From positions 6,593,865-6,657,864 of the forward strand of contig OY718806.1 of the NCBI GenBank assembly GCA_963070105.1: DNA of 64,000 nucleotides. Reading direction: 5' to 3'. Below, piece by piece: positions 1 through 13,249 of the stretch (positions within the stretch are counted from its first letter, which is position 1; every line of letters begins with the position of its first letter). The stretch comes from Litomosoides sigmodontis (taxonomy: Eukaryota; Nematoda; Chromadorea; Rhabditida; Onchocercidae). A program made the position numbers and the translations under genes. A model generated the notes under the pieces. It saw only the letters and a list, made by a program, of their open reading frames with translations, made no database searches and was not told where the DNA came from.

Positions 1-3000
1 TAATAAAATTCAACAATAAGCCATTGCTGGATTTGAAGAGGCAGACTTAAATTTTTGAAATGTCCATCATCGTTTGCTATCAAATATAAATCCTTATATT
101 TAATTTAAATCTGCAATGGGAAAACACTGTGAAACGGCATCTGTGGAACAGAAATGAATGATTTATTAAGGGCATTTTTGCACTCATTGAAGGAGTCAAT
201 ATTTGTTGTGTATTACCAATCGCCGCAATTATTCAGTAACGTAAAGTAATGATTACATTCCAAAGGATGCAGTATGACGTACTATAACCTTCCGTTCTTC
301 AAGTTACGCTTAGCAACATTTCTAGCCTTTACGTTTTGCATGTCCAGATTCAATTATGCCGTTCCCTCAATTCTCTTCTTCCCTCATATTTCTCTCCTAC
401 AGCAGTTCATATTGTGATATCGGAAGATTGAAGTGTTGAAGTGATACAAACTACCCAAAAGTTAATCAAGAATTGCTGGAATGCTTTAAATTTTAAGCCG
501 CGAGCTTTTCTCATGTAATCCTTTGCCCATGATAATTGGTGCCAGCTGCGTCATCCTTAAAATAATCACTTCTAAACAGTACAATTAGAGAGTTTGAGAG
601 AGGAATGAAAAATTCTACATACTAAGCTTCAAGTTTTTGATTATGAAACAAATTCTTCAACTCCTAAATTATCTTCCCACCTATTTTATTTGACAAACTC
701 AGTTTTAAAATTACTTGAAAGCTAGTGATTTAACTAACTATCGAAAAATTTAAGTTAAATTAAGTGAAACTATTGGGATGAATAGGAACATCTATTATCT
801 GAATTGGTAGGCCTTTGGCCTCATTACAATCATAGAGACAGGGGCAAAGCAGGATAATTTTTAGACTTCCTAATTCTGCCGTTACTATAGCACATATTCA
901 CTGAAAGCACAAGTTACAAATAAACTCGGAAATCTTTAAACAAATTTTTTTGTGTCATTTAGCGACTTTCTTATTTCTTGATTTCCAGAGCTAAGTTTAA
1001 AACCGTTTTTTCTAGTTCATTTAACTGCATTAGTCGGTCAAGCAATTTACTTTTATAAGTCGAGCGAAAAAGCTTGGATTTCTCACAATTATTAAATTCT
1101 ACTCAATGGAACAGTGAATACTAGTTGTAGAGACAGCAGGAAGTTTTGAGAATTTCATTAAATGTAGAGACGTAAGTATCGTTATGGATTAATCAGACAA
1201 GTTTTGTGAGACAAAAATGACTTAATTCACAAGTTATCATACAAACAGAAACCTTCATTATTCCATTCTGTTACTTTAGAATCTACTCGATATCATTTCC
1301 ATATGTAAGTCAATTTACCAATTTGCAGAAATGTTAAATTCATCAAATCAAAGTGAGCAAATGAAAGGTTTTTCAATCTCATTCGTAATGATCTCCGATA
1401 ATTCATGACTACCATGTTGTCACTAATTAGTAATTCGTGTACTGAACGTCTTACAGAGCAGCTATCTTATGAAACAAGCAAAAAACTAAGTGCAACTCAA
1501 CTAAGCGTGAAAAATAAGTGGTGAAAGAATAAATATAATGAAGTGTATGGAGTTCCAATAGAAAACTCCTGAAACGTTTTTAATGAAGATTTTTTGGGCA
1601 CTTTCCCAGTGATTTCCGGTCACACTGAAATTTTTAGCTCTTTAGCTGTCTAAAAACGAAGAATTTTAGTCATGCAAAATACTCGCTACTTGATGTCATC
1701 CGTTTGTGCAATTTAAGTTCCAAACTTAGGTTTGAAACTTTAAGTTTCAAAATTTTTTTTATCCCATTGGGATCGAAGATCTGGCAATATGGCTGAGACA
1801 TCCTTCATTTTGCTGAAACAAACGCTTAATACTTTGAGCAGACAATGTTACAACTTGCAAAAAACATTCAACGCTGTTAACGTGAAAAACAAACGTGTGG
1901 AACAAGTGGAAATAAGCAAGGAAAGCAACAGCTAGTAGTTCTCGTGAATTGCTTCGTCCTTTCTGTTGTTATCGATGAACTTGCAGCATCATCACCATTC
2001 GGTCAAATCAGTTGTTTGATACGAAAGAGGAAGAAAAGAATTTCTACTTTCGATTTGTTCATGCACACTTTTCCATTCATTAACTAATTAAACATCCATG
2101 TTTAAGAGAAAGGAGAATAGTCAAAGTTACTCTTCCATTCCCATTTCCTGTCATTTGTTATCAGAGAAAGCTTTGCAACACTCATTTACCTTCATGTCGA
2201 AATTATCATTTGTTTCAAAATAATTGCAAAAACGAGCTAAAAACAATCGTTACTTTTTTCCTGAAAAAAAATGAATGAAGAAGATTTGCACGTTGAAAGT
2301 GAAAATGCTTTCAGGAAGTGTTTCTTTCTCCAGTCTCTTTCAATGGTATTTTATATTAGGATGAAATCGTACCTTCCAACGATGAACAAACTAGTAACCT
2401 GCTTCGCTGTTACTTCGAAATTCGACGCATCTTCTTCGCTAGAAATGAAAGGAAAATAGACTAAAATACCAACTCCTTCGTGCCATCAAGTATTATCACA
2501 TCATTCGTGCTATTTGCATACAGTGTGGCATCATTTTGCTTACGACATTAAGGAAGTGCCCGGTGACAGAGTGGGTGAGTACACTGATGGATTTAAAACA
2601 TTTAAAATTAATGAACTGAATTGTAGAGAAGAAGGAGGGAAATGCATAGGATTGGTGTGTCTAAAGGGACAGATGACTAAGTGGCTATCGGAATAGAATT
2701 AAGCACAAGAAGCCCATAATCCCATCAATCACAACCTATTCGAATCAAACCTCATCAGCGATCAATGCAGCAATGTTGTGTGCGGATATCTCCTATTAGT
2801 TCTTGACCGATAGTAGCACTACCGTCCATATAATTGACCAATTCAAGGATGCTGAAAATGTGTTTATAAAGTATCACATAAAAGATGTGGAATATATGTC
2901 TATTGGATAAGAATTACGACGGGATACACCCACGCAACCTTACTATGGCTGCTACCAGTAGCGAAGACTTCTCTAATTTCTTCAAGTCTCTTGAAGACAG

Positions 3001-3238
3001 AACTTTTCTCCTGCGTGTATATTGACTCCATCATTATCATTTATTATTTCTAGTCTTAAAATTTCTTTCATAAACCTTTGTGTCTCAGTCCTAACATACA
3101 GATCGCAAGGTTGCGTTAGAAATGGTTAAGGATAAGATCAGCGCACATCATTAAGTAGGTATATTAGGCTACTTAATTATACCTCTTATATAAGATTGCT
3201 TTAATGCTTACGACATCATCTAATTAGTAAGACTAAAA

Positions 3239-3260
3239 TTTCTTTTCTTTTCTTTTCTTC
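3239..3260. repeat. short TTTTC microsatellite
   Basis: About four copies of a TTTTC pentanucleotide in a pyrimidine-rich stretch. Nothing else is attached to it. Confidence 0.6.
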
Positions 3261-4628
3261 ACTTCTTTCCTGTTATATCCATAACCCTCTGAAGTAAATT
3301 CAATTTATACAAAACATTGCATTGCTGCACCAACGTTTCATTCTTTGTACTTTCCTTATAATGCTTAATAAGATGAAGAAAATCTTTTCTGGCATTGGGA
3401 AGTGCAAACTTCGTTCACTAGATGGCAGCTTATCACAGCTATCATTATCACTGATCAATAACTTATCAGAGGTCAAGCATACCTGAGCATTTTTATTTTT
3501 TCTTAGGTTTCGATATGTGAGAAGCAACCAAATTATATTTAGTGCTCCTAAAATCAACGAAAAATTTGTGGCGCTCAAAACTTTGATATAAATTTTATGT
3601 TTTCGTTATTCCGCGCTGTTAAAAACAACGTTTTTTTCCTTATTTATCTGCTTATCCACACCTGCATTTGCCGCCAATTGCTCATTTGTTTAAATCGGAA
3701 ACATTTAAGCCTTTTCAGCTGTATAAAATTTGAACCTCCAAAATTTGATAAGCTGTGTAAAGTGGTGAACAGGAATAGAATTCACTGTAAATATAATGTT
3801 ACTTATGTTTTGCACTTCCAGGATTCTCTTTTTCCACTTCATAAATTTGCGAACAAAATTTTGATTCACTATGATTTTGTTGAGGAACTTTTAACATTGC
3901 ACTGTGTATAGCTAAAGCGTTTCTTTTTTAAACTGACATATTAGATCCGTACTTTTTAATTCAATTATACACTCATACTTTTCAAATTTTTTTGATTTCG
4001 TATTCGTACAATATTTGATTTCTTACTGTTGCAGATTTGAAACTTTTATTTGTTATTTTTCGAAGCAAACCAATGATCGTTCAATTCTTTAAAGCATAAA
4101 AAATTGATATACAAGTAGTTGATGTGTTTCATTGAAATATTTAGCAATACATGGCAACCAAAGCGTGTGGTAACCTTGATTTCCTACTTGTTTTTTTTTG
4201 TTATGCATCACGGCGGTTGTTACTGATCTATGACCATTACTGCATTCAAAAATCAATAATTTCAAGCTTTATCCAACTTTTTAGGTTAGAACGGAAAGCT
4301 TGGCCAGAGGATGATTGTCAATTTTCATGTAGAAATTAGTGGGCTTAAAGACTGAAACACTAAGGTAATGTTTTTTAGTTTTTACAATAAACTCGTCTTT
4401 TCCGAATTACACTTTCTAATTAAACATAAGAAGTAACTAAAACAATAACATGTTTTAATTTTACGTTTTAATAAATTTAATAAATAAAGTCCGTCAGTTT
4501 AGTCCATCCGTCAATGGCCTAAAGGCACGTAAGTTGTAGTATGGTAGTGGTAAGGAAACTTGTCTCTATTTTTTAAAGCTCTAGTTTATGGCCGAGTAAA
4601 GAATCGTAATTCCTGGGATTTAGTTCTG

Positions 4629-4663
4629 TTTTTTTATACTGTTAAATAACCAGTATAAAAAAA
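4629..4663. repeat. perfect 13-bp inverted repeat (hairpin)
   Basis: Left arm 4629-4641 and right arm 4651-4663 are exact reverse complements around a 9-base AT loop. Just downstream the phrase TTAACAGTTAT occurs twice. It could be an old miniature-transposon end or a simple cruciform-prone site. No target-site duplication was recognised. Confidence 0.6.
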
Positions 4664-7600
4664 AACTGGCTAACGGCTATTTTGTGGTTAACAGTTATAC
4701 TGATTAACAGTTATTTTTACTAAAGTTCAAAATAGGTTTCAAAATTTTTTCTTTAGGGGTAAAGTTTTTTAAGTGAAGTGAGGAGCTTCAAAAGCCAAAT
4801 ATGATGCGAATTAAATTAAAGTTAAATTATTTTTGGAATATTAATTGCAAAACATTTACCAAGTCATGTAGTTGCATCATGAGGGTGGTGAAACGACTTA
4901 GCATAACAAGTCAGCTAAAGTTTCTGTTTCAAGCAATGTTTAAGCTTTCGACTTATTTACTGGAAAAATGCGATAGTTGCAGTGAGGGATTCTAGCGTTA
5001 AAAGCTGTTATGAAGTATATTAATTAAAACAAGCTTTGGGTTATGTTGTCGACGAACACAACAAAACGCCTTACAGTATTGTTGATGCAATTATTTTTGC
5101 AGACTTTTTTTCCCAAATTATCAGACTTGAAATTTTGTGGATTTTCGAGCTTATGTTTTTCATGTTTAACTTACAATAGTAACTTATACCTTCTTGATTA
5201 ATAAAAATGTTATTCGTCCAAAATGATAAGAGAATGTTGCAACGGCTAGGTAGCAGGAGCGAGGGGAAATGAATTGCACATCAAAATTTCAAAGTGATCG
5301 AAGTAAGTCTCGGAAGTTTCTGTCACGATTTCAAGTTGTGAAAGTTGTGAAATTGCGTGCGAAAGCAATAGTGAGTGAAAGTGAAGTGAAGTTGTGTAAA
5401 TAGGTGCTTCGTAGGGAGAGGAATATGGGCCTATAAGTGGAAAGAGGGCCGTTAGTAATGTCCGCTGCCTTCTTGATCTTTCTTCAAAAGTTTCGTTGAG
5501 CTTTCTAGATAAAAAAGGCATCGTTTTACGTAACTGATGGGAAATCAATGAAAGTATTGGGTGAGTGCTAAGGCCTTCTCTTCCACTACTCCAAGGCTCC
5601 ACTCCGAGCATGACCGTGTACTAAAGTAAGCAATATTTTGCGGAGGCATCCTTTTTTCCAGCTACTGCTGCTATTTGTTCAGAAGTCGAAAATCTTCCAC
5701 CTCCTTTTCAATTCCATTTCATATCGGTAGAATGATGAGAATTCACTTAATTAATCTGCTTACCTTCCTTCCTCCCTTCCTTCGCTCCATTTCATTTACT
5801 TTTCGCTTTACGAAATCACTCCTGGCTAGTTTAACAAAATGTGACAATTTGAGTTATCCACGTATTATACAAAGTGTGATTTAGTTTTTACTCGATATAC
5901 CTCCTCATCGATTAAAAATTTTCTAATTACCAAAGCATTTTTAACTTTTAAAAATTAATTCCGCTTCTGTGCGTTGTACTGTTAGCAGGATCAAAATTTG
6001 CATCACTTAAAAAGAAAAGGTAAGAGTAAGTTGTTGTGAACATTAATTTGTATATTTCAAAATGGCTTCCACAAGATGTTTTAGGTGAATCGATTTTTCA
6101 TTCAACTGATTCATAGAATCGCTTGTGCCAAATTTGACAATGATTTTGATAATGCAAATCATTTAAACAGTACGATTACTTTCATCGTTCGTTCTATGGC
6201 ATTATTTGAAAGAATGCCTGTGAAATGAAGCATTTCTTTTTTCAATTCCTTGACAAAATGGAGTTGAAATTGTAGGAACATAGTTTCACTTTTGAGTGAT
6301 TTTATAGTAAAGTCTTCCTCACACTTCATATTCTCGTATTTCTACTACCGTCCTAAAGGCAGCATGTTTTGCATTATTTTCTATGATTCTTTTAATTTGT
6401 ATTAATTTACTTCAATTTAGTTCATTTCATACTAATGCGAGAATAGCTTCTGTTCAGCAAGTACACATGAATGAGTTGTATGTGTTTACGTAGTATACAA
6501 CAACGGCTCGGTCAAGAGTTAATTAATTCTTAGTTTTAATTCTAAGCAATTTTAGCTAATTTTATGCGAAAGCGTATAATCATTTCAAAGTTTTCTATCT
6601 ACCTGAAATACCTTTTTTTTTGCTTTTCACATCAATTTACGTTAAGTTAACGCGCAGCGATAATGTGGAAAGGGATGAGAAACGACTGATTACATACACA
6701 TTAATGTAAAGTTCATGTTCTCTTGCGCTCAAGTAAAGTGAGATTGGCTGGTTACTTTTGAAGGGAAGCAATGAAAGAGTAGGAAAAACAATAGCATTCA
6801 TGCACTGAACAAAATTTTTTGCTTTTAATTGATACCTTCGGAAATTTTCTATTTCAGCAATTCCGCATTTGTTAGGGCAATACCATCGGAAGAAATAATG
6901 AGGAGAATTTATGCCTTTTTAGATTCAACTTTTATCCTTTAATTATCTCATTTAAGTAAAGAAAGTCGCAGTTACATGCGTGTTTTTATCATTCATTTCA
7001 GTGCTGTTACTTGCCTGCATCACTGTGACATCTAAAAATGTATAATTTAGGCTGAACTGATAAGAGTAAAGACTCAAAGCATTGTCATTTTTAATTTTTA
7101 TCGGTCCTAAAGTGGTTAGGATGCATTGTTCTCTTGCCTACAGAAGTGTAGCAAAGAATCGATTTCAATATTTATACTTCGTTGTTAATTTACTGAGGAG
7201 AAAATCGAACTGTCTAAGAGTGGTTGTTTATGAGATGGAAAATGGGTTCTGACTGTTCCTTAGTGAAGCCTTACTCAGTTTCCAGTTTTATGCTTCCCCT
7301 CCTTCTCCTATCTACCTAATCAATCCTTATATTCTATAACTCCTATTTCGCACTTCTTGCCATGCTTCAATGGTCGTCCTAGCAAATCTCAAAATTTATT
7401 TTATATTTCACTTTATTCTACTCACAGCTTATATTCATAATACACCAGGTTTATATCTCAAATTCCTTATCAGAACTCCGATTATATTGTATTTTTTAAA
7501 GCCTGCTAGATCAGATTCCTTTACAACTTCACGTTACCTTTATCGGCCCTCAATTCGAGAAATTCTCATCGTATCGTCCACTACATCCGTTACCAGTTAA

Positions 7601-8420
7601 TATTAAACCACTTTGCAAATCTACATAATGCATTTCAATCACTTGGAAGAAAATAATATTCCTCTATCACTTCATCTTACGTTAAAGTTCTAAATTACCA
7701 AAATTGCCATGTCACAACAAATGTTAATTTTGTGACTCGATGATAGTGCGCTATGGCTATAAAAGCTCTGACTGCAAAGTTCTTTAAAAAAAAAATGGCG
7801 ACCAAAATTCTAAATTCCTAAATTGAATCTTCAATTGTGCAACACTCGCATTTGACAACTCTCATCGCTTTGTAAAAAACAAAACACAGTCATTAAGGTT
7901 TGTTTGGTGTCAAAGTATTTTGCAATCAGGCAATTTGATTTATCGTTTAATGTGTTTGAGTACTCGGGGACTTCGCGTTGTTGAAAGCTTAATGTGCGTG
8001 ACATAAGCATTTAAATGTCCTAAAATTTCCTCACATTGGGAAAGACACGTGGCGTGATATTTATCTCGTAACTTTTGTTCCGCCTTCTAAAATATGCAAT
8101 GACAATGATGATTTGGTGACAAATAGGTTCTTCGGAAAAACCAAGTGCTTCGCTGAATTAAAAAATCTGTTATTTCAGATCCTCACTTCATAGACGTTGA
8201 TGTTCCAAAGGAATTAGTGTAATGACGTCGTCGAGTGCTAAATAAATTAGCATGGATGGACTGTGAAGGCGATGAATAATTGCTGATCATTACTGAAATA
8301 TTGCTGCCAGCGTGTAGTGTCCTTAATTTTAAGTAGAATTGTTGGGCGTGGGAAGTGAAAGGATTGAAACGCTAGCGGAACATTCTACCGCTGAGGATTA
8401 CAGCGATTTGCGGATGCGTT

Positions 8421-9836
8421 ATGCACCTTTCATCGTTCTTTGCATGGCTACTTCCAATTTCAACAACTGTTGTTTGTGCAGTGAAATGCTACTGTACAGA
8501 TGACCACTGTGTGCCCTATGGCGTATGCGAAAGTGCGGTATGCTTGGTTGGAATACTCAAAAGTTCCAATTCGGTTATCCGGACATGCGGTCAGGAAATG
8601 ACTGGCTGTCGAAGAAATTTTGGAAGGTTTGTTTGCTTTTGAAAGAGCAAGAAAAAGTTCAGAACTGTCTATGGAGCATTTAAGATGAGCAGAAGAAATG
8701 ACTGCTAATCATCAAGTCCAAGTAGTGAAAGAGAGAACTATCCTGCTTGATTGTAGTCAACCAAATGCCTCTTTCGTGTATCCTTGTAATGGCACTGTTG
8801 AAGGGCATTAATTGGCACGCATTGAGTGTTCCGTTATTGGTTGTTACGCATAGTTTTAATAGTCTGACTTCAGCTTGGGTAACGCACCCAGTTCAACCCT
8901 TCAATGTGTTTCAAATGGAAAGAAGAAAGTTCCACATTGTCTGGCATTTGTACGTTCGGTCTGCTACAAGCCTTTTTTTAAGTACATTGTTCTTTTATGA
9001 ACTCCAGAAGCTCTCTGGAAACCTTTTTGTGCTTAACAATACACATTAGCATTTGCATCATACCTTGTTTTTTATCACGATTTCTGCTAACATCTAGTAA
9101 CAACCATGCATGTCGACGCGTTTGCTAGACTGAGAACGATTTCAATAGCAAGGATATTGTCTCTTTGTATTTTAACATTAATATATTAAGGTGTCCCCTC
9201 TGTTTACTTCCAGACCTTTTGAGAGTTCGTCTGCTGTTCTCTAACAGCGTTGTGTTATTATTGCTCCATTCATACAGCAACATCAGATGGATAAGCAATG
9301 CAGTAACACAGGAAATCAGCTTAACTTGTAGCTTTCTCTATTCTTTAAATTTCAAAATTTTATAGCTGCAATTACAAACTTACTATTTGCAGGTGGCTTG
9401 ATTTGTGCGCTTGCGATAAGCCTCTGTGCAATACATTTTCATATCTTAGGAATAATGTTAAACGAGATGAAGTACTCAGCGGCGATTCCCTCATTTTCAG
9501 TCGTATACACGGGTAATCAACCAGATATGTTTGATACACCATAATTTATACAAATATCTAAAAATGAATTGATTGAATGATTGCAGCATTAATGAAATTG
9601 ATGATGAGTTAAATTTAATCAGTAACACATTTTGATTAAAAACTATCACTGCAATTTTCGAACCCAATGTTTGTGCAGATTTTAGCTTGGACTCAGATCC
9701 ATCACATCCGCAACCAGATGCTCCGCTATCCACTCGTACATCTTTTCTCACCATACTTCTTGTTGGTGTACCATTAGCAGTTGGAGGTGCCACTGTGGTC
9801 GTCGTTGCCTTCAATTATTACTGCCACCTGTGCTAA
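8421..9836 (+). CDS. small membrane protein with activin-receptor-like (three-finger) ectodomain
   Basis: Three exons, 8421-8626, 9393-9512 and 9686-9836, join in phase to a 158-residue protein. Residues 1 to about 20 form a signal peptide. A cysteine-rich domain of the activin/TGF-beta type I receptor ectodomain kind follows: a CYC start, a GC pair, then a CACD...LCN box near residues 74-82. A charged linker leads to one membrane helix (LTILLVGVPLAVGGATVVVV) and a very short tail ending YCHLC. There is no kinase domain, so this is not a complete receptor. In this fold class it may bind TGF-beta-like ligand or be a nematode-specific surface protein; function is not shown. Splice sites are GT-AG, and the ATG opens directly into the signal peptide. 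Nearest neighbour is the convergent PTRHD1 gene about 2 kb away. Confidence 0.8.
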
Positions 9837-11942
9837 TGTCCTGTTTTTCTTAACTAGCCTTTTGTTTCATTTAGCTGCTATACACAGAGAGAACCGCGAC
9901 GTGTTTCTTGAAACATTTCCCAAGTTTAGGTCTACACTGAATTTTTTCCCAATCAAAATTTGACCTTCACACTCTTTCCTGTTACATTCCCTCCTACTGG
10001 TACCTCAAGCACTTCTTATTTCAATCGCTTTTATGCATTCTATCCTTAATAGCAAGAAAAAAATGTAGATTTCAATGGAAATTTGAATGAGCAATTAAAA
10101 TTAACGTCTTACAATGGAACGTGTGGAACTAATCAAAGATATGAATAATTGAGAAATATGCATCTGTTCAATGCGAAGGAACTTGTTGCCAATGCTTGCG
10201 AAGCAAAATTCTATGAAGTTTGAAAATTATTTCATAATTTATCCCATTCTTCCACAGCAAGACCATTGATGTAGCGATAATGCTCAGTTTGAACCTTGTG
10301 ATATTTGTATTATATGTAATATCTTCGGACATGTGTTGTTTCAACATTCCTAGCAGGTATGTATGCTACACATCAATTCTCAAATAAATTTCAACAGATT
10401 GAAATACGATTGTATGGATTTTTATGAGTTGCCAACTGTACTTTTAAAAATTATGTTTCTTTATTTTTAATACTCATGATGAACCACAAAAAATCCGGAA
10501 ATAGTAAATTCTCACTTGAACAGTAGTGATCGGTAGTTCCATCCAGAAAAAGAAGAAAAACGCCAAAGGTCAACACGATGGAAATGTTGGACAAGCAATG
10601 ACAATGATGAATGTGGTGGTAACTAAGGGATAATAATTTAAGCTGAAAAAATTACTAGGCTTTCACGGGCGGTAGAGTTCGGTAATTCCTATAAAACAAA
10701 TGGAATATAATAGTTTGAGAAAGGGAATAAAATGATTTTCACCATGAAATTTGCTTTAATATAACTAATTGACCTAATCACTAAATTTTAATTTGGATTT
10801 TGGTAGATAAACTTCCACTGTCATATGTTTTTAATAAGAAAAAAGACATCTGCTTTTAAGGAGATCGAAATTAAATACTTCCGGAAAATCATTTATTTTA
10901 TTTTGCAACTTTATAACCTGGAAATGTATGATTGTGACTTTAAGCTATCAAGAAGTCCTTAACGTCGTGGTTAGGGAACAAAAGTTAGTATAGCGGAAAC
11001 AGCAAAATCTAAATATGCAATAACTCCCCTGAATTTGAACTTCAAATAACTGATCTACTTAAAGGACCTACAAAAATTTATTAAGATAAATCTCTGCAGA
11101 TTAGAAACATTGAAAAGTTGTTTTGAGGGGTTCGCAATTTTTCTGAAGTATTTTCTAAAGTGGTTCGACCTTTCATTTTAACATCATTAATATGGAAACG
11201 AAAGTACATAATGAGTAAGAAGCGGAATGATACCATTTATCGGTGATTTAGCTCACCAGATATCACTCACTGTAACCTGCAGATAGATTAATTATATCAG
11301 TTGCTCAATCGAGTTCTTAATTTGCAATACAAAGGAAGACATAAATCCGTATTGCTGATTTTGACGAGATTACGCATACTTTTCTAGTAAATGAAATTGC
11401 AGACTCCTAGTTTGGATTTCTAGTACAACTGTAGTCTGATTCCAACTTTAATATACAAACAAGGTCATAAGGTCATCTTAATCAGCGAATTTCCTTCGAT
11501 GTCTCGCCATCTAATCCCAGTGTCATGATTTTCCAAAATTTTAAGGAAAAGAAGAAAATATCGATCATAATATCACACTGCTTGGATAAAGTGTTGAGTA
11601 AAAATCTAAGCATTACCGACAATGGCAGCTGACAAAACACCAGGGACTCATATTTCCCAAAACGATTAAGGGAAACGATTGCGGTATATCTGGAATATAA
11701 ATGGCGATTGGTTGAATGAAGAAATGCAGAACCCAAATTTTTTATTCACTGCAATTTGTAACAAAAATTGAATCTTTAACGGAAAAAATTTGATAGCTAA
11801 TAAGCGGTGTATTTTTCACCGAATTTCCAATGAGCATTATAATCTTTGAATAAATATATTATACTAAAACAATTTTGCAGAAACACTCGATTATTGCACT
11901 ATCATTAAGGCTGAATATAATCAATTGCAGAGAAGTATTTCT
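9837..11942. other. intergenic region between convergent genes
   Basis: Lies between the 3' ends of the activin-like gene (+) and PTRHD1 (-). An AATAAA is seen near 10382, a possible poly(A) signal for the plus-strand gene. No convincing coding sequence was seen; the short minus-strand open frame at 11736-11482 shows no recognisable features. Confidence 0.5.
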
Positions 11943-12511
11943 TTAAAAGAGTTTCAGATGTTTGACGTATTGTTCAATAAAGCTTTTGAATTGTGGTTTG
12001 AGGGCAATACACACAGCCATACTGTCTTCCGTCCATAAATAATAATCAACATTACTGTCCTGCAGCCTTTTTTCGACATTCCGTAATTCACTTTCGTTCG
12101 GTACCTATAAAAATCGCAGTTTGTTAGAAACCAAAATCTATGCTGTCTTAGCTAACCTTTCACTGTATTCGGATACAGCGTACTAAAGAAAGAAGTGAAT
12201 TGAAAATTGGAAAAGCAGAATAAACGACTCGAAAACATCGAAATAAAGACAACTCCTACGAATTCAACTCAAGCTAATCATAGCTTCATTGTGAAAAAAC
12301 AAAACAAAAATGACACCTTCAGCGTTACTTTCCTTAAGTGTGAGATATCTTTCATGTATTCCATCACTTCATTATCTTCACGAAATGTCCATACGCAGGC
12401 AGTTGCAGCATGCGCTGCCTGTGTTGCAACTGCACCAACCGACCACTTCAAATCAGTAATGAGATCAGATCTCATTACCAGGTACATTATCCGTGAATCG
12501 AAACCAGGCAT
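11943..12511 (-). CDS. PTRHD1: PTRHD1-type peptidyl-tRNA hydrolase 2 domain protein
   Basis: Two exons on the minus strand, 12511-12317 and 12104-11943, join in phase 0 to 118 residues. The protein starts MPGFDSRIMYLVMRSDL and shows the family blocks of the PTH2 fold: the YLVxRxDL strand, the W-S-x-GAxxxQAAHAA helix where PTH2 enzymes carry QCSHA, the HLRKVTLKVPNESEL turn, a DYYLWTED segment, and the CIALKP strand before a short C-terminal helix ending HLKLF. This matches PTRHD1 rather than canonical mitochondrial PTRH2. The family is presumed to act on peptidyl-tRNA, but activity of PTRHD1 itself is less certain. The ATG at 12511 follows a possible acceptor (TTGCAG), so an upstream exon cannot be excluded. 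It lies about 740 bases downstream of the phosphatase gene on the same strand. Confidence 0.88.
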
Positions 12512-13249
12512 CTCCTGCAAATTACAATGCTGCGAGTCGTGTTCACGAACTTCTCGAGCGATTTATGTAATCTCTTTTCCTAGATAACGTTTCACAAGGG
12601 CACCATTAACTGAGAAACTCTAGTGCTCTCGACATCTTTTATTTCGAGCTTTCATAAACCCCTGAAAATTGAAGAGCTCGCAGATTACAGTTACGACTAA
12701 TTATTACCAGAGCACTTCTGCGCTAATATTCCCATTGGACAACCAGTGAACAAGTAACCTTAGCCTCTTAATTCAAGTTATGTTTTACCCTGATTACAGA
12801 GTATCCAATAAATAAGAAGTAAAAACGGAACAAAACTAATTGAACTAAAAATGTAATAAATACCATAAATCCTGCAGAAAATTTTATTTTTAAACCAAAG
12901 ACAGAATTAGAAAATAAGGCAATAACACATAACGAAAGTGATACAGACGATATTTCTATGTGTGACAAAGTCTCCGGAACATGATCGGTTTGAATCTTAA
13001 GGTTTTACTTAATCATTTTCCAACATATTATATATATTCATACTAAAATTATTCGTGCTCAAATAACAAACAACTATTTTCCCGCTTACATTCCCCCGGA
13101 AATCTTTCTAATTTACAGCAAAGTTGAGAAAAAAATTCAAAAATGGTAAAAAAATGAAACATAACAATGCCTTTGAATACATGAATATGAGATAAATTAA
13201 AAAGCGCGAAAACAATTTCGGAAATTTCCTGCAAAATTAAGCCATCACA

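Larger units (their letters stand above)
1..8420. other. long region without a recognisable gene
   Basis: AT-rich sequence with only short open frames on both strands and no family I recognise. Two stretches look slightly more coding than background: about 2514-3031 on the plus strand (consecutive open pieces interrupted by stops) and a 121-codon ATG-initiated frame at 5611-5246 on the minus strand. Neither has clear splice sites or a known motif. The region could hold regulatory sequence or non-coding 5' exons for the gene at 8421. Confidence 0.5.

Noticed and set aside
5246..5611. 121-codon ATG-initiated minus-strand frame
   Set aside because: Long for this composition, but it has no recognisable domain and no splice or promoter context, and the sense strand is a purine-rich low-complexity stretch.
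9497..9963. Overlapping open frames on both strands near the third exon of the activin-like gene
   Set aside because: Shadows; the plus-strand frame giving the transmembrane helix joins the upstream exons in phase.
12207..12587. 126-codon plus-strand open frame
   Set aside because: Antisense shadow of the PTRHD1 first exon on the minus strand, which matches a known family.
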